The notes under the pieces were generated by a model. It was given only the letters and a program-made list of their open reading frames with translations, was not told the DNA's origin and did no database searches. 64,000 nucleotides of DNA from Runella sp. SP2 (GTDB lineage Bacteria > Bacteroidota > Bacteroidia > Cytophagales > Spirosomataceae), in NCBI RefSeq assembly GCF_003711225.1, contig NZ_CP031030.1:992001-1056000 (forward strand), given 5' to 3'. Positions 14,817-23,452 of this stretch are shown here, one piece after another. Each line of letters starts with the position of its first letter. The stretch's first letter is position 1. The position numbers were made by a program, and so were the translations under genes.

Positions 14817-15419
14817 ATGAAAGCAATCGAAGAAATCGAAAGATGGTTCGAGACTGAAATCTATTACGAAGGGGTGCAGCTCTACCAAAAGTATGGTACC
14901 AACGATTATCTGAAGAAGTTCTTCAACGACGGTACCGAGCGCCATCGGCGGGCATTGCTCAGTACTGAGCTAAAGGAGCTGCTTGAGCAGCTTCAGCTGG
15001 AAGCTCAGCAGAAGGCGGAAGCTCGACCCAGTGAGCTACAGCTGCTATTACGCGAAGCTGGTAGCTTGATGGATGAGCGCACCGCATTGAAGGAAAGAGC
15101 ACGTCAGCTGATTGAGCGAAAACTGGACACCCCTCAGGAGCTTGGAGAAATTGTACTGGAAATTATGCAGCGCATTACCCCACGCCTGGACGAAATATTT
15201 GGCCTTCGTGATTTCTACGAAGCCAACGGTTATTTGCCCGAGACAGCTGCCCTTGCCGTACAATCTATTAGCGACCTGTACACTCGACGCAATACGCTCC
15301 GAACCTACCTGAGTCGTACAGCGGTGAAAGGCAGCGCAAAGCGCCAATTGTGGCTCAATGAGTTGTTTGCCATCGAACAAAAACTGAAAGGACTGAAAGA
15401 TGCTATTTCGAACGAGTGA
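14817..15419 (+). CDS. Helical phage protein, unknown
   Basis: 200 aa, almost entirely helical, Glu/Leu/Arg-rich (LLSTELKELLEQLQLEAQQK, LKERARQLIERKLDTPQELG). It overlaps the following PLD-like gene by 20 bp, which places it in the packaging operon. No family was recognised; a terminase accessory role is a positional guess. Confidence 0.6.
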   Translation: MKAIEEIERWFETEIYYEGVQLYQKYGTNDYLKKFFNDGTERHRRALLSTELKELLEQLQLEAQQKAEARPSELQLLLREAGSLMDERTALKERARQLIERKLDTPQELGEIVLEIMQRITPRLDEIFGLRDFYEANGYLPETAALAVQSISDLYTRRNTLRTYLSRTAVKGSAKRQLWLNELFAIEQKLKGLKDAISNE

Positions 15420-15978
15420 TATTGCTGTCAATCTTACTGAGCGCTCATCGCCAGTCACTGCCGAAACGTTTGTGGAGAGCTTTGTCAAGTGCAAAGTGAA
15501 GGATGCACTTGCTGAGTGTTTCCCTTCGCTTGAGCAAGGCAAAAGCTACGATTTCGTGAGCTTGAGTGAGTGGAGCACCCATGAGCTGGTATTTCACCTA
15601 CTCAGTTTGATTGGCCCTGCAAGCTTGTACGTGGCGACGTGGAGCATGAGCGAAACGCCCGCGCGGATGTTGGTGGAAGCGTTGCAAGTAGGAGTTATAC
15701 GCGAGCTGCATTGCCTGTTTGATTATCGTATTAAGGTACGTTATCCGGGTGTGCACGATTACGTACAACAGCATTTTACGAGTGTGGGCATTGGCAACTC
15801 CCACGCAAAAGTAACTGTGCTTATTAACGACAGCTGGGCAATACATATCGTAGGATCCTCAAACTATACCAACAATCCACGCATCGAGGCGGGGGTATTG
15901 TCGGCAGGCAGGGCAGTCAGTGAGCTGCACCGTGAGTGGATTATGGCAGAGCTGAAGGGTGAGAAACCGTTTGAATAA
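15400..15978 (+). CDS. PLD-like protein with a single degenerate HKD motif
   Basis: 192 aa. The C-terminal half contains SHAKVTVLINDSWAIHIVGS followed by SNYTNNPRIEAGVL, which matches the phospholipase D/nuclease superfamily pattern (HxK, Asp, GSSN, Glu). The Asp is at +9 from the His rather than the usual +7, so activity is uncertain. The N-terminal half (FHLLSLIGPASLYVATWSMS) fits the parallel beta-alpha repeat before the motif. One HKD motif implies a dimeric enzyme, as in Nuc. The stop and next ATG overlap (TAATGA). Its place beside the terminase genes suggests DNA handling. Confidence 0.7.
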   Translation: MLFRTSDIAVNLTERSSPVTAETFVESFVKCKVKDALAECFPSLEQGKSYDFVSLSEWSTHELVFHLLSLIGPASLYVATWSMSETPARMLVEALQVGVIRELHCLFDYRIKVRYPGVHDYVQQHFTSVGIGNSHAKVTVLINDSWAIHIVGSSNYTNNPRIEAGVLSAGRAVSELHREWIMAELKGEKPFE

Positions 15979-16253
15979 TGAAACTATCACAAGAAATATT
16001 GGAGCAGGTACAAGACCTTGCAGGCAGATACATGACGCCCCGGGCCATTGCCATCATCATCGGCGTGGATGAAGACGATTTTCGGGATGAATTGGAGGAC
16101 GAAGATTCTCAGGTATATAAGCATTTCTACAGGGGCTTGTACATGACCGAAGCTGAGCTTCAGGGCGCAATCATCAGGCTTGCTAAGCAAGGGTCAAGCC
16201 CTGCACAGGCGCTCGCGCTCAAGCTACAGCAGGACGCCAAAACATCAATGTAA
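15978..16253 (+). CDS. Small phage protein with terminase-small-like helix-turn-helix
   Basis: 91 aa. LAGRYMTPRAIAIIIGVDED resembles the HTH of small terminase subunits and homeodomain-like phage proteins, followed by YRGLYMTEAELQGAIIRLAK and SPAQALALKLQQD, a pattern also seen in small terminases. It is coupled on both sides by TAATGA. It may be the DNA-recognition part of the terminase. Confidence 0.55.
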   Translation: MKLSQEILEQVQDLAGRYMTPRAIAIIIGVDEDDFRDELEDEDSQVYKHFYRGLYMTEAELQGAIIRLAKQGSSPAQALALKLQQDAKTSM

Positions 16254-16873
16254 TGAACTTATCGAAATTACAACAGTCTGAGGAGTTTCTTGCCCTGCGC
16301 AGAGCTGCGCAGGACGAGAACTATCCTATACCTTCTCACCTAGAATTAACTGCCTTGGTGGTGAGTGCAGCGCTTGAAATTTTGAGCGACCGTAAATGTC
16401 GCTATTGGGAAGACCATAAGATTATCAAGAGAATAGCTGATTCAAGCTATGGGGAACAAATGTCAACCACCAAAATTCGACATTGCGTTCAAATAGCGAA
16501 AATGCTTACTGTCTATCTCAATCCCCTTAATGTCGAGCTGGAGAAAATCAGGCTCATTCACAGCATTAAGGACAATGCTCAAAAGGCAGCCACCGCCAAC
16601 ACAGTAAAGGACAGGGACGTGATGGCGCGTGAACACAGCAATCTCATCAAGATTATTGGGGTGGATAAGCCAACCGATTCGGGTGGTGGTTCGACGCTTG
16701 TTATTAATATTTTCAACTTCGACCCAACGCTCATCGGCGCTCAAAAACGCCCTAACCTGTTGGCCGACATTGCCCTTGAGCTAAAGAAAATAGATGCTGA
16801 GCAACAAGAGCAAATTGAGGATTTCGAGGTATTGAAAAAAGAATTGGAGGACGATGAGTATGGTGTCGAATGA
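16253..16873 (+). CDS. Phage packaging-region protein, possible second small-terminase component
   Basis: 206 aa, helical N-terminus, a Gly-rich strand-forming segment (SGGGSTLVINIFNFDP), and an acidic C-terminal tail (EQIEDFEVLKKELEDDE). It overlaps the large terminase gene by 20 bp. Position and the acidic tail fit a terminase partner. No sequence family was recognised. Confidence 0.55.
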   Translation: MNLSKLQQSEEFLALRRAAQDENYPIPSHLELTALVVSAALEILSDRKCRYWEDHKIIKRIADSSYGEQMSTTKIRHCVQIAKMLTVYLNPLNVELEKIRLIHSIKDNAQKAATANTVKDRDVMAREHSNLIKIIGVDKPTDSGGGSTLVINIFNFDPTLIGAQKRPNLLADIALELKKIDAEQQEQIEDFEVLKKELEDDEYGVE

Positions 16874-18590
16874 TGATATAATAGAGCTTATTAAGTGGAA
16901 TCCCACGTCGGCCGCTGTACTTGGGCAGGTTGCCAATGAGGTGTTATTGCCAGAAGAACAGAAGTTTTTTGTAAAGCATAGGACGCTCTCACAGTTTAAA
17001 GCCATGCTTGTCGATGCCAACGAAATGACGCTCGTGATGCCACGAGGTACTGGGAAAACCGAGAAAATCCACGCGTATCGTTCGTATCGTTGCTGCACTC
17101 GAATGCCTGGCGCACGTGGCGGGTTTGTTGGGCAATCGTATTTGAAACTGTTTGAAAATATCATGCCTGGCTTAATTAAGGGCTGGAAAGATTTGGGATG
17201 GCAGCGTAATGTTGATTTTTGGGTCAAGGAGCGGCCACCGAAACACCTGGGCATTCCAGAGCCTTATGGTGAGACCCTCGATTACAGTCACGCCATCACC
17301 ACCCGCTCAGGCGCGGCCATGCAGCTCATTAGCCAAGACCGCAAGGGTTCGGCGAACTCAATGACGCTCCATTGGGTACAAGGTGATGAGAAAAAGCTAC
17401 TTGATAAGAATAGCATCGACACGGAGCTCCGACAGGCAAACCGTGGTGATACGCACTTATCCTATGCTCATTTGCCTGAATTTCACTCATGGCTCTGGAC
17501 AACTGACATGCCCACTGACCAAGATACCATGTGGGTACTGGAGGAAGAAAAGGCGGCTCACCCGGAGCGTGTACAGCTGCTTTTAGATATTCAGCTTGAT
17601 ATATACGAACTGTTTCAAAAACTGCTCATTGCCCACGAATCACGACGCAAGGGCATTTTAGAAAAAATAGGAAGATTGCAAACGTACTGGGACGCCATTC
17701 GCCGCAGTACGTTTTTCTACCATGAACCCAAAGGCCATGATAACATGGAAGGGTTTGGTATCAAGCAAATCCTTGACCTCAAGCGTACCTTACCGAGTTT
17801 CGTTTTCTTTACGTCGATTCTCAATAAGCGCCCATTCCTTACCGAACACTCGTTTTATCCTGATTTACGGGATAAGCTGCATTGTTATGATGCGACTGAT
17901 TACAAGTACGTCGATGACAATTTAGACAAGGTGCTCTCTGATGAAGGGTTTTTGTTCGACGATTGTAGGAAGGATGCTGACTATAACCCCCATGCTCCGC
18001 TTGCAATTGGCCTTGATTATGGGGCAGTAATCAACACCCTATCCATAGGGCAAACGTTGCATTTTGACCTCAAGGTGATTAACTCCATGTACGTCAAGCA
18101 CCCTGAGCGCCTCAAGAACCTTATATTCAAGTTCATCGACTACTATCGGTTCTCGAAGTGTAAGATTGTGTACTACTTCTATGACCATACCGCCATTGCT
18201 ACCAATGCAAGTAGTGATATATCTTATGCTGACGAAGTAACCGACATTTTCAAAACAAATGGTTGGAAAGTAGAACGTTGTTACATAGGGCATACACCAA
18301 GCCCTAAGAAGCGCTTTGAGGATTGGGGCGTGTCACTAAAGGGAGGCAACGACGAGATATTCAGAACCATATTTAACAGGGGCAACAATGAGTATCTATT
18401 AACTGCTATGCGTTTAGCCCAAATCAAGCAGGGGGCAAAAGGATTCGAGAAGGACAAAACAAAGGAACGTGATTTGAAGATTGACCAAAGAGAAACAACC
18501 CACTTCACTGACTCGGTAGATACACTGTTGGTAGGCTGCAATAAGTTCCTATTAAATAACAAGCGTATAGGCTTTGACGTTGCAACGTAG
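16854..18590 (+). CDS. Terminase large subunit
   Basis: 578 aa ATPase/nuclease that packages phage DNA into the prohead. The Walker A motif PRGTGKT is at residues 63-69 and a Walker B-like VQGDEKK at about 170. The C-terminal RNase H-like nuclease shows the three expected acidic sites: IGLDYGAVINTLSIG, YYFYDHTAI and HFTDSVDTLL. The length is normal for the family. It is the last gene of the packaging operon and is unusually separated from the portal gene (22085) by a cargo cassette. Confidence 0.92.
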   Translation: MSMVSNDDIIELIKWNPTSAAVLGQVANEVLLPEEQKFFVKHRTLSQFKAMLVDANEMTLVMPRGTGKTEKIHAYRSYRCCTRMPGARGGFVGQSYLKLFENIMPGLIKGWKDLGWQRNVDFWVKERPPKHLGIPEPYGETLDYSHAITTRSGAAMQLISQDRKGSANSMTLHWVQGDEKKLLDKNSIDTELRQANRGDTHLSYAHLPEFHSWLWTTDMPTDQDTMWVLEEEKAAHPERVQLLLDIQLDIYELFQKLLIAHESRRKGILEKIGRLQTYWDAIRRSTFFYHEPKGHDNMEGFGIKQILDLKRTLPSFVFFTSILNKRPFLTEHSFYPDLRDKLHCYDATDYKYVDDNLDKVLSDEGFLFDDCRKDADYNPHAPLAIGLDYGAVINTLSIGQTLHFDLKVINSMYVKHPERLKNLIFKFIDYYRFSKCKIVYYFYDHTAIATNASSDISYADEVTDIFKTNGWKVERCYIGHTPSPKKRFEDWGVSLKGGNDEIFRTIFNRGNNEYLLTAMRLAQIKQGAKGFEKDKTKERDLKIDQRETTHFTDSVDTLLVGCNKFLLNNKRIGFDVAT

Positions 18591-18698
18591 TAGGGGTACA
18601 TCAAACGTATCTATGCTCAAAGTTTATTGTTTTTATAAGGTCTTATGTAGTAAGGGAGTGCGGGTACAATGATTTGTTTGGTTGTGTGTGCTGATTTG

Positions 18699-18733
18699 AA
18701 GCCCACCTTCGCGGCTGCGGGGGTGGGCTTTTC
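18699..18733 (+). terminator. Terminator after the terminase gene
   Basis: AGCCCACC pairs with GGTGGGCT across a GC-rich loop and is followed by TTTT. It lies 109 bp after the terminase stop. Confidence 0.7.
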
Positions 18734-18809
18734 ACATATCGCGGTATTCCCTGCCTATGCAATTGCACTTTTTCTCAGTGCGTTGGCGGGGCTTCCGTCT
18801 CTGACGGGG

Positions 18810-18838
18810 TTTTGAAAAGTGGAAGGCACTTTTCAAAA
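18810..18838. repeat. 12-bp perfect inverted repeat
   Basis: TTTTGAAAAGTG and CACTTTTCAAAA with loop GAAGG. Second of three hairpins in the gap before the ArdC gene. Confidence 0.6.
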
Positions 18839-18853
18839 GGTTGATTTATAGGG

Positions 18854-18891
18854 TTTTAGCCTAAAAAAAAGTGTGTTTTTTTAGGCTAAAA
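18854..18891. repeat. 16-bp perfect inverted repeat, terminator-like in both directions
   Basis: TTTTAGCCTAAAAAAA and TTTTTTTAGGCTAAAA enclose AGTGTG. A-tracts and T-tracts in the arms make it able to terminate in either direction. It lies 66 bp before the ArdC start and insulates the cassette from upstream transcription. Confidence 0.65.
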
Positions 18892-18957
18892 ACTTGGTCA
18901 ATTCGCCAAAAATTCGTAATTTAATACCTGTAACATAAACACTTAGCAGTAAAATCA

Positions 18958-19863
18958 ATGAAAAATGAAGTTGTCTTTGAGGAGATAACCCGGACGGTTA
19001 TTGCCCAAATTGAACAAGGGGTTGCGCCTTGGCGCATGAACTGGGGGTTTGTTGAGCCACCCCAAAACTATTTTTCGGGTCACAAGTACCGAGGAATTAA
19101 TGCCTTTCTTATCTTCCTAAAACAGTACCCAACGCCTTTTTTTGCCACGTTCAACCAAATCACCAAAAACGGGGGGAAGGTGAAAAAGGGAAGTAAAGCC
19201 CACCGCCTGTATTTTTCCAAAAGCCTTTGGTACGACTCAAACGGGAACCAGTACGAGGAAACGGATTTAGAGTATTTACCCCCGCAAACACTTGCGAGCA
19301 TCCGCAGAGTGTACTACATAAAATACGACATGGTTTTTAATATGTCGGACGTGGAAGGGATAGAGTTAAAACCGTTTTCGCAGATATGGAACGAAAACGA
19401 CAGCTTTTTGGAAATTGACCACTTTGTAAACGCCCTGACTGATAAGCCAAAAATTCAGGTGAAACTATCGAATAACGCCTACTACGACAAGGTAAATGAC
19501 CTTGTAAATATGCCCCTCATTCAACAGTTTGACAGTTCGTCCAATTTCTACGCTACTGCTTTTCACGAATTGGTACATTCTTCGGGCCATGCAAAGAGAT
19601 TGAACCGCGCCACGCTTCGCGACTTTCAAGAATTTGGAGACCCTAATTACTCCAAAGAGGAATTAATTGCAGAACTAGGAGCGTGTTTTTTCTGCAATCA
19701 TTTTGGCATTGATAACGTGGACGTACAGCAAAACGCAGCAGCTTATTTACAGGGGTGGTTAAAGACCCTAAAAGCTGAGCCGCGTATGTTGTGGGAAGCC
19801 GCCGCCGATGCTCAACGCGCCTTTGATTTCTTCCTAAAACAAACAACCCCTAAGACTGCTTAA
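18958..19863 (+). CDS. ardC: ArdC-family antirestriction protein
   Basis: 301 aa. The N-terminal ssDNA-binding region (DUF1738/ArcC-like) shows QIEQGVAPWRMNW, then YRGINAFLI and a GGKVKKGSKAHRLYF segment. The C-terminal zincin-like domain carries HELVHSSGH with His203 and His207 as zinc ligands and Glu204 as the general base, then EELIAELGACFFCNHFG supplying a downstream Glu. ArdC proteins, known from plasmids and conjugative elements, protect incoming DNA from restriction. Here it is cargo between terminase and portal genes, 4 bp before the RadC-like gene. No signal peptide. Confidence 0.88.
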   Translation: MKNEVVFEEITRTVIAQIEQGVAPWRMNWGFVEPPQNYFSGHKYRGINAFLIFLKQYPTPFFATFNQITKNGGKVKKGSKAHRLYFSKSLWYDSNGNQYEETDLEYLPPQTLASIRRVYYIKYDMVFNMSDVEGIELKPFSQIWNENDSFLEIDHFVNALTDKPKIQVKLSNNAYYDKVNDLVNMPLIQQFDSSSNFYATAFHELVHSSGHAKRLNRATLRDFQEFGDPNYSKEELIAELGACFFCNHFGIDNVDVQQNAAAYLQGWLKTLKAEPRMLWEAAADAQRAFDFFLKQTTPKTA

Positions 19864-19867
19864 AGCC

Positions 19868-20317
19868 ATGATAACTAACCAAATACCAAACATAGTGCGT
19901 TATGAGCTTCGTAAAAATCAAACGGAGTTCCCACAGGTAAAAATTTCAACGCCCAAAGAGAGCGCGGATTTTATTAGACGGTTCTACGGGGATGATATGT
20001 GTATTTACGAATCGTTTTTTATCCTGCTTTTGAATCAATCAAATATGACGATTGGTTACGCGAAAATTTCCCAAGGTGGTATAAATCAAACGGTAGTGGA
20101 CATTCGCCTCATTGCCAAAATTGCGGTTGATTCTTTGGCGTGTTCGGTGATTTTCGCCCACAATCACCCCTCTGGAAATTTAAAACCAAGTACGCCAGAT
20201 AGGGAAATGACAAGCCGCGCAAAAAATGCCCTGAAACTGCTAGACATAGTCTTAGTTGACCATATCATTTTAACCGAAACGGGTTTTTGTTCCTTTGCCG
20301 ACGAAGGCATTTTATAA
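19868..20317 (+). CDS. radC: RadC-like JAB-domain protein
   Basis: 149 aa. It contains the MPN/JAB metalloprotease signature of RadC: VIFAHNHPSGNLKPSTPDRE with His98 and His100 as metal ligands, Ser, and a following Asp, then the VDHIILTETGFCSF end. It lacks the N-terminal helix-hairpin-helix of chromosomal RadC, as in short mobile-element forms. These short RadC genes commonly sit next to antirestriction genes such as ardC, as here (4-bp gap). The biochemical role is not established; a role in DNA protection or repair is inferred from context. Confidence 0.85.
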   Translation: MITNQIPNIVRYELRKNQTEFPQVKISTPKESADFIRRFYGDDMCIYESFFILLLNQSNMTIGYAKISQGGINQTVVDIRLIAKIAVDSLACSVIFAHNHPSGNLKPSTPDREMTSRAKNALKLLDIVLVDHIILTETGFCSFADEGIL

Positions 20318-20354
20318 GCTGCAAATCAATGTTTAACCAATAAATTTTTTCACA

Positions 20355-20816
20355 ATGTCAACACAACAGAACACCCCAAAGAAAGACGATTTGCCCAAGG
20401 GCAACACCCCCAGTACAGCGACGGCCACGCCTCCGAGCACCAAACCCGCGCCCCTTGGGAACTTGAAACCCACGCCACCCATTGAAATAACAGAGGCGGA
20501 AAAAGCCCGGCTCGAAGCCTTTAAAAAGGAGGCACAAGTTGAAGACACACTTAACGATATTGAAGAATTGACAAAGCTGTATAAGAGTTACACTAAAATA
20601 GATAACACCTTAGAACAAATTTCAGCTTTTTCGTTTGGAGCGGAAGAAGAAGAATATCACGGGGCGTCAATTGTGATTTATGATAGTAACCGTAAAAGTT
20701 TTGAAACCAAAAACCCGCGTTTGGTGCTTGCTCTCATAGAAGCCTTTAAGGTCATTTTAAAGACTCGTAAGGTTGAACTATCGGACGAGATACGTAAAGT
20801 AAGTATCTCTCGTTAG
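20355..20816 (+). CDS. Cargo-cassette protein with Pro/Thr-rich N-terminus
   Basis: 153 aa. The first 55 residues are disordered and rich in Pro, Thr and Lys; the rest is an alpha/beta domain (VEDTLNDIEELTKLYKSYTK, ASIVIYDSNRKSF). It follows the RadC-like gene by 37 bp on the same strand, so it is probably part of the same unit. No family was recognised; the context suggests a role beside the antirestriction proteins. Confidence 0.6.
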   Translation: MSTQQNTPKKDDLPKGNTPSTATATPPSTKPAPLGNLKPTPPIEITEAEKARLEAFKKEAQVEDTLNDIEELTKLYKSYTKIDNTLEQISAFSFGAEEEEYHGASIVIYDSNRKSFETKNPRLVLALIEAFKVILKTRKVELSDEIRKVSISR

Positions 20817-20836
20817 GGTCTATTTTTGATTTACTT

Positions 20837-20875
20837 AAAGCCCTGCTGATGCCCTCGCATTGGTGGGGCTTTTTT
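20837..20875 (+). terminator. Terminator of the ArdC cassette
   Basis: AAAGCCC pairs with GGGCTTT and runs into a T-tract, 20 bp after the last plus-strand cargo gene. Confidence 0.7.
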
Positions 20876-20883
20876 GGCGTGGC

Positions 20884-20913
20884 CTACTTTCTTTGGACGC
20901 CCAAAGAAAGTAG
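20884..20913. repeat. 13-bp perfect inverted repeat
   Basis: CTACTTTCTTTGG and CCAAAGAAAGTAG enclose ACGC. Hairpins of this CTTTCTTTGG type are familiar as dispersed repeats in Bacteroidota genomes (from memory). This one marks the switch from plus- to minus-strand cargo genes. Confidence 0.6.
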
Positions 20914-20977
20914 CAAAGAAAGGCGCAGCGCGCAAGGCAGCTCCTCTAAAAGGATTTTCTAAGACTTTTTTTATGCC

Positions 20978-21430
20978 CTATTCACTATGTCGGTAATCGT
21001 CCCTTTGCCTTTTATCTTCCAATCTTTGATACAATAGGTTATTTAATTTGTTAATAAGTTCTGGGAGCATTTGAAAATCAAAATTGTACTTATATCCGCT
21101 ACTGTCTTTCAAAACTTGTATCAAAAAATGAATTTCATTGCCACTTAATTCAGGATGTTTGTCTTTGAGGTTGTAGTTCTCTTGGGCAAGTTTTTCAGAA
21201 AGAAATTGAGGGGTGTAAGTGACTAACCATTTTTCTGCACGGAAATCAAACGAACCTGGTTTAAATACTAATGTCTTTGGTTGGGTATTTATGACCAATA
21301 TCAAATTAATATTACCATCGGCATCAAATAGCTTTTTCTCCTTTGCAAAAATGTAAAGGTCATAATAGGACTTTATGAAATGATTATTTGGGAATTCCTC
21401 AATTGGTAGGTTTGTTTTGTGAATTTGCAT
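20978..21430 (-). CDS. Minus-strand cargo protein, unknown
   Basis: 150 aa, AT-rich gene, transcribed against the structural operon. The product has an N-terminal alpha/beta part (FIKSYYDLYIFAKEKKLFDA, NINLILVINTQPKTL) and a helical C-terminus (FDFQMLPELINKLNNLLYQR). No family was recognised. A strand and composition opposite to its neighbours mark it as a likely lysogeny-expressed cargo gene. Confidence 0.6.
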   Translation of the reverse strand: MQIHKTNLPIEEFPNNHFIKSYYDLYIFAKEKKLFDADGNINLILVINTQPKTLVFKPGSFDFRAEKWLVTYTPQFLSEKLAQENYNLKDKHPELSGNEIHFLIQVLKDSSGYKYNFDFQMLPELINKLNNLLYQRLEDKRQRDDYRHSE

Positions 21431-21444
21431 ATTGATAAAATTAA

Positions 21445-21474
21445 AAAGCCTCTAAACAAATGTAAAGAGGCTTT
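21445..21474. terminator. Bidirectional terminator
   Basis: AAAGCCTCT and AGAGGCTTT flank a 12-nt loop, with A- and T-tracts outside. It separates two leftward cargo genes and should stop leftward transcripts from 21531-21746. Confidence 0.7.
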
Positions 21475-21530
21475 ATGATATTATGTAACATAATACACTT
21501 ATATGAGTAAAATAACTCAAAATAAAGTGG

Positions 21531-21746
21531 CTAAGTGAATTTTGGCGTTTGCCATCTTGGGTGCGACTTCAGACGAAATCCAGCCATTTTGAGGTACTTA
21601 AATTTCGTATCCAGTAAAATTTCTTTCCCCTCGCGCAACCGTTTCACGAAAGTAAGGCGGGTTGATTCGTTACCGCCCATCTTCTTCCAGCGATATTGAT
21701 TGTTGACTAACAAGTCAAACGCTTTGTCCGTGGATAGCTCTACCAT
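21531..21746 (-). CDS. Small minus-strand protein, unknown
   Basis: 71 aa, basic, with a helical first half (TDKAFDLLVNNQYRWKKMGG) and KYLKMAGFRLKSHPRW near the end. It may be a small DNA-binding regulator of the cargo region. No family was recognised. Confidence 0.5.
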   Translation of the reverse strand: MVELSTDKAFDLLVNNQYRWKKMGGNESTRLTFVKRLREGKEILLDTKFKYLKMAGFRLKSHPRWQTPKFT

Positions 21747-21770
21747 AGCTCAAATTTACGCTTTTCTCGC

Positions 21771-21790
21771 CTTACTTTCCTTTTTTAAGG
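21771..21790 (+). promoter_or_regulatory. Recurrent phage motif, copy 3 (portal operon)
   Basis: CTTACTTTCCTTTTTTAAGG ends 34 bp before the ATG at 21825, restarting rightward transcription after the minus-strand cargo genes. It matches the other copies over CTTAYTTTCMTTTTTT. Confidence 0.55.
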
Positions 21791-21824
21791 GCATTTTTTT
21801 CTGCCATTTTGCCCCCAAAAAAAG

Positions 21825-22085
21825 ATGGTTAAGTGGGCTGATGTATTAGCGATTATGGAACAAAAAATGGCTTCAGGGAAACCCAAGCCTTTTGACGTTT
21901 CGTGGCTGTCGTACGACAAAAACCGCAAAACGCAGGGCGAAAAAAAAGAGCTACGCAATGCTGTTTTGGTGGGCATACGGCAGAGACACCGAATTGTAAA
22001 TGTTTCCCCTTACGGACTTCCAAACCAAGTGATTCCTATCCACTGGGACTTAATCCTTTGGATCAACGATAAACCTGCTTCATAA
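21825..22085 (+). CDS. Small phage protein preceding the portal, unknown
   Basis: 86 aa (MVKWADVLAIMEQKMASGKP...), basic, with an alpha/beta look. Its stop overlaps the portal start (TAATGA). It may be a connector or head-completion factor; no family was recognised. Confidence 0.6.
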   Translation: MVKWADVLAIMEQKMASGKPKPFDVSWLSYDKNRKTQGEKKELRNAVLVGIRQRHRIVNVSPYGLPNQVIPIHWDLILWINDKPAS

Positions 22086-23452
22086 TGAGCAATCTGCACT
22101 ACGTTCCTGGAGCTGACTACGACATAGCTATTTTAGCCGAGTCGCAAAGTACAGTTTTCATGAAAAACTCGTCGGTCAGCACCCGCCCTGGGAGCTCGCC
22201 GACGATGCCTGTCATTGATCCATACAGCGGGTACCACACCGATGAAGTAGAGATGTGGGGAGTTGACAACAACTTCCCACAAATGGTAATCAATGATTAT
22301 TACAAAGACCCAGTTGTGCTCAGGGCCTTCAGCAAATTGTGTTCCAAAATCATCGGAAACGGAATCATGCCAGTAAACGTGACAGGCTATGATACCAATG
22401 GCGCAGAGCAATATACGCCCATCATGGACGATGATATTTGGGAGTTTTTCAACTCCGAATGGACGGAAAAATATACTAGGGAATTGGTCAATGATTTGGT
22501 GTGGTTTTTCAATGCTTTTTCCGAAGTGCATCTTTCCGAAAATCGTAGGCGTATCCTGTATTTTGTGCATCAGGAGGCGTCGTATTGTCGCTGGTCAAAG
22601 CAGGATAAGGAAACAGGACGGTGCGATTACGTGCACATCAATGCCAACTGGCCCAATGTGCAATCTAAGGATCCTTACAGCACCATTATCAAGGCGATTG
22701 ACCCTTACGATTTTCAGAAAATTGAGAAAATACAGAGTGAGACGGATTACAAGTATATCTATCCTGTATCGCACCCGACGCCTGGAAAAACCTTCTATCA
22801 GCTCGCTTATCATGACTCAATCCGCCAAAGCGGGTGGCTGGAAGTTCACTTAGCCATTCCACAGTTCAAAAAGTATCTGATGCAAAATCAGATGACAATC
22901 AAGTACCACTGGAAGATAGACGAGCGGTACTGGGCGGTACGATATGGCGATCGATGGGACAAAGCAACCACGGAGCAACGCCGTGACATTCGCAAAGAGT
23001 GGTTGACCGAAATGGATCGAAGCTTGGCCGAATCTGCGAAGACGGGAAAATCGATTTCGACGCCTAAGTTTTGGGATGAAGTCTCACAGAAGTACCAGGA
23101 ATACATAGAGCTGACAACCATTGATGATGCCAAGCTCGACAACAAGTACATTGAGGATAGTATCGAAGCAGCTTATAATATCTCATACGGTACTGGAATC
23201 GACGGTACCGAACTGGGGCTTTCTAACAAGACAGGTGGGAGCAGCCGTGGGAGCGGCTCTGATATGCGCGAAAGCTGGCTGATTGCGGCGGCTGAAATGA
23301 AACCTTATCGGGATGCTTTGAAAGAGCCATTTATGTTTGCGGCGCGATATAACGGTTGGACAAAACGCTACCCGAAATTCAAAATCCTTCACCGCGATAT
23401 TATTTTGACGACCTTAAACACGGGCGCTGGTACCGAAAAAAAAATAACATAA
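22085..23452 (+). CDS. Probable portal protein
   Basis: 455 aa. The segment VEMWGVDNNFPQMVINDYYK, followed by VLRAFSKLCSKIIGNGI, fits the N-terminal pattern of Bacteroidota phage portal proteins (W-G-x-D-N-x-F-P then helices leading to G-N-G). A long central helix region (YLMQNQMTIKYHWKIDERYW) and a Gly/Ser-rich loop (GLSNKTGGSSRGSGSDMRES), as in portal tunnel loops, follow. Portals form the dodecameric ring through which the terminase packages DNA. It is the first large gene after the cargo insert and is coupled by TAATG to the next gene. Confidence 0.72.
   Translation: MSNLHYVPGADYDIAILAESQSTVFMKNSSVSTRPGSSPTMPVIDPYSGYHTDEVEMWGVDNNFPQMVINDYYKDPVVLRAFSKLCSKIIGNGIMPVNVTGYDTNGAEQYTPIMDDDIWEFFNSEWTEKYTRELVNDLVWFFNAFSEVHLSENRRRILYFVHQEASYCRWSKQDKETGRCDYVHINANWPNVQSKDPYSTIIKAIDPYDFQKIEKIQSETDYKYIYPVSHPTPGKTFYQLAYHDSIRQSGWLEVHLAIPQFKKYLMQNQMTIKYHWKIDERYWAVRYGDRWDKATTEQRRDIRKEWLTEMDRSLAESAKTGKSISTPKFWDEVSQKYQEYIELTTIDDAKLDNKYIEDSIEAAYNISYGTGIDGTELGLSNKTGGSSRGSGSDMRESWLIAAAEMKPYRDALKEPFMFAARYNGWTKRYPKFKILHRDIILTTLNTGAGTEKKIT

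Larger units (their letters stand above)
18591..18957. other. Gene-free stretch with stacked hairpins
   Basis: This 367-bp gap between the terminase and the ArdC cassette holds three successive inverted repeats (18699-18733, 18810-18838, 18854-18891) and no credible gene. It marks the left border of the inserted cargo cassette. Confidence 0.6.
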
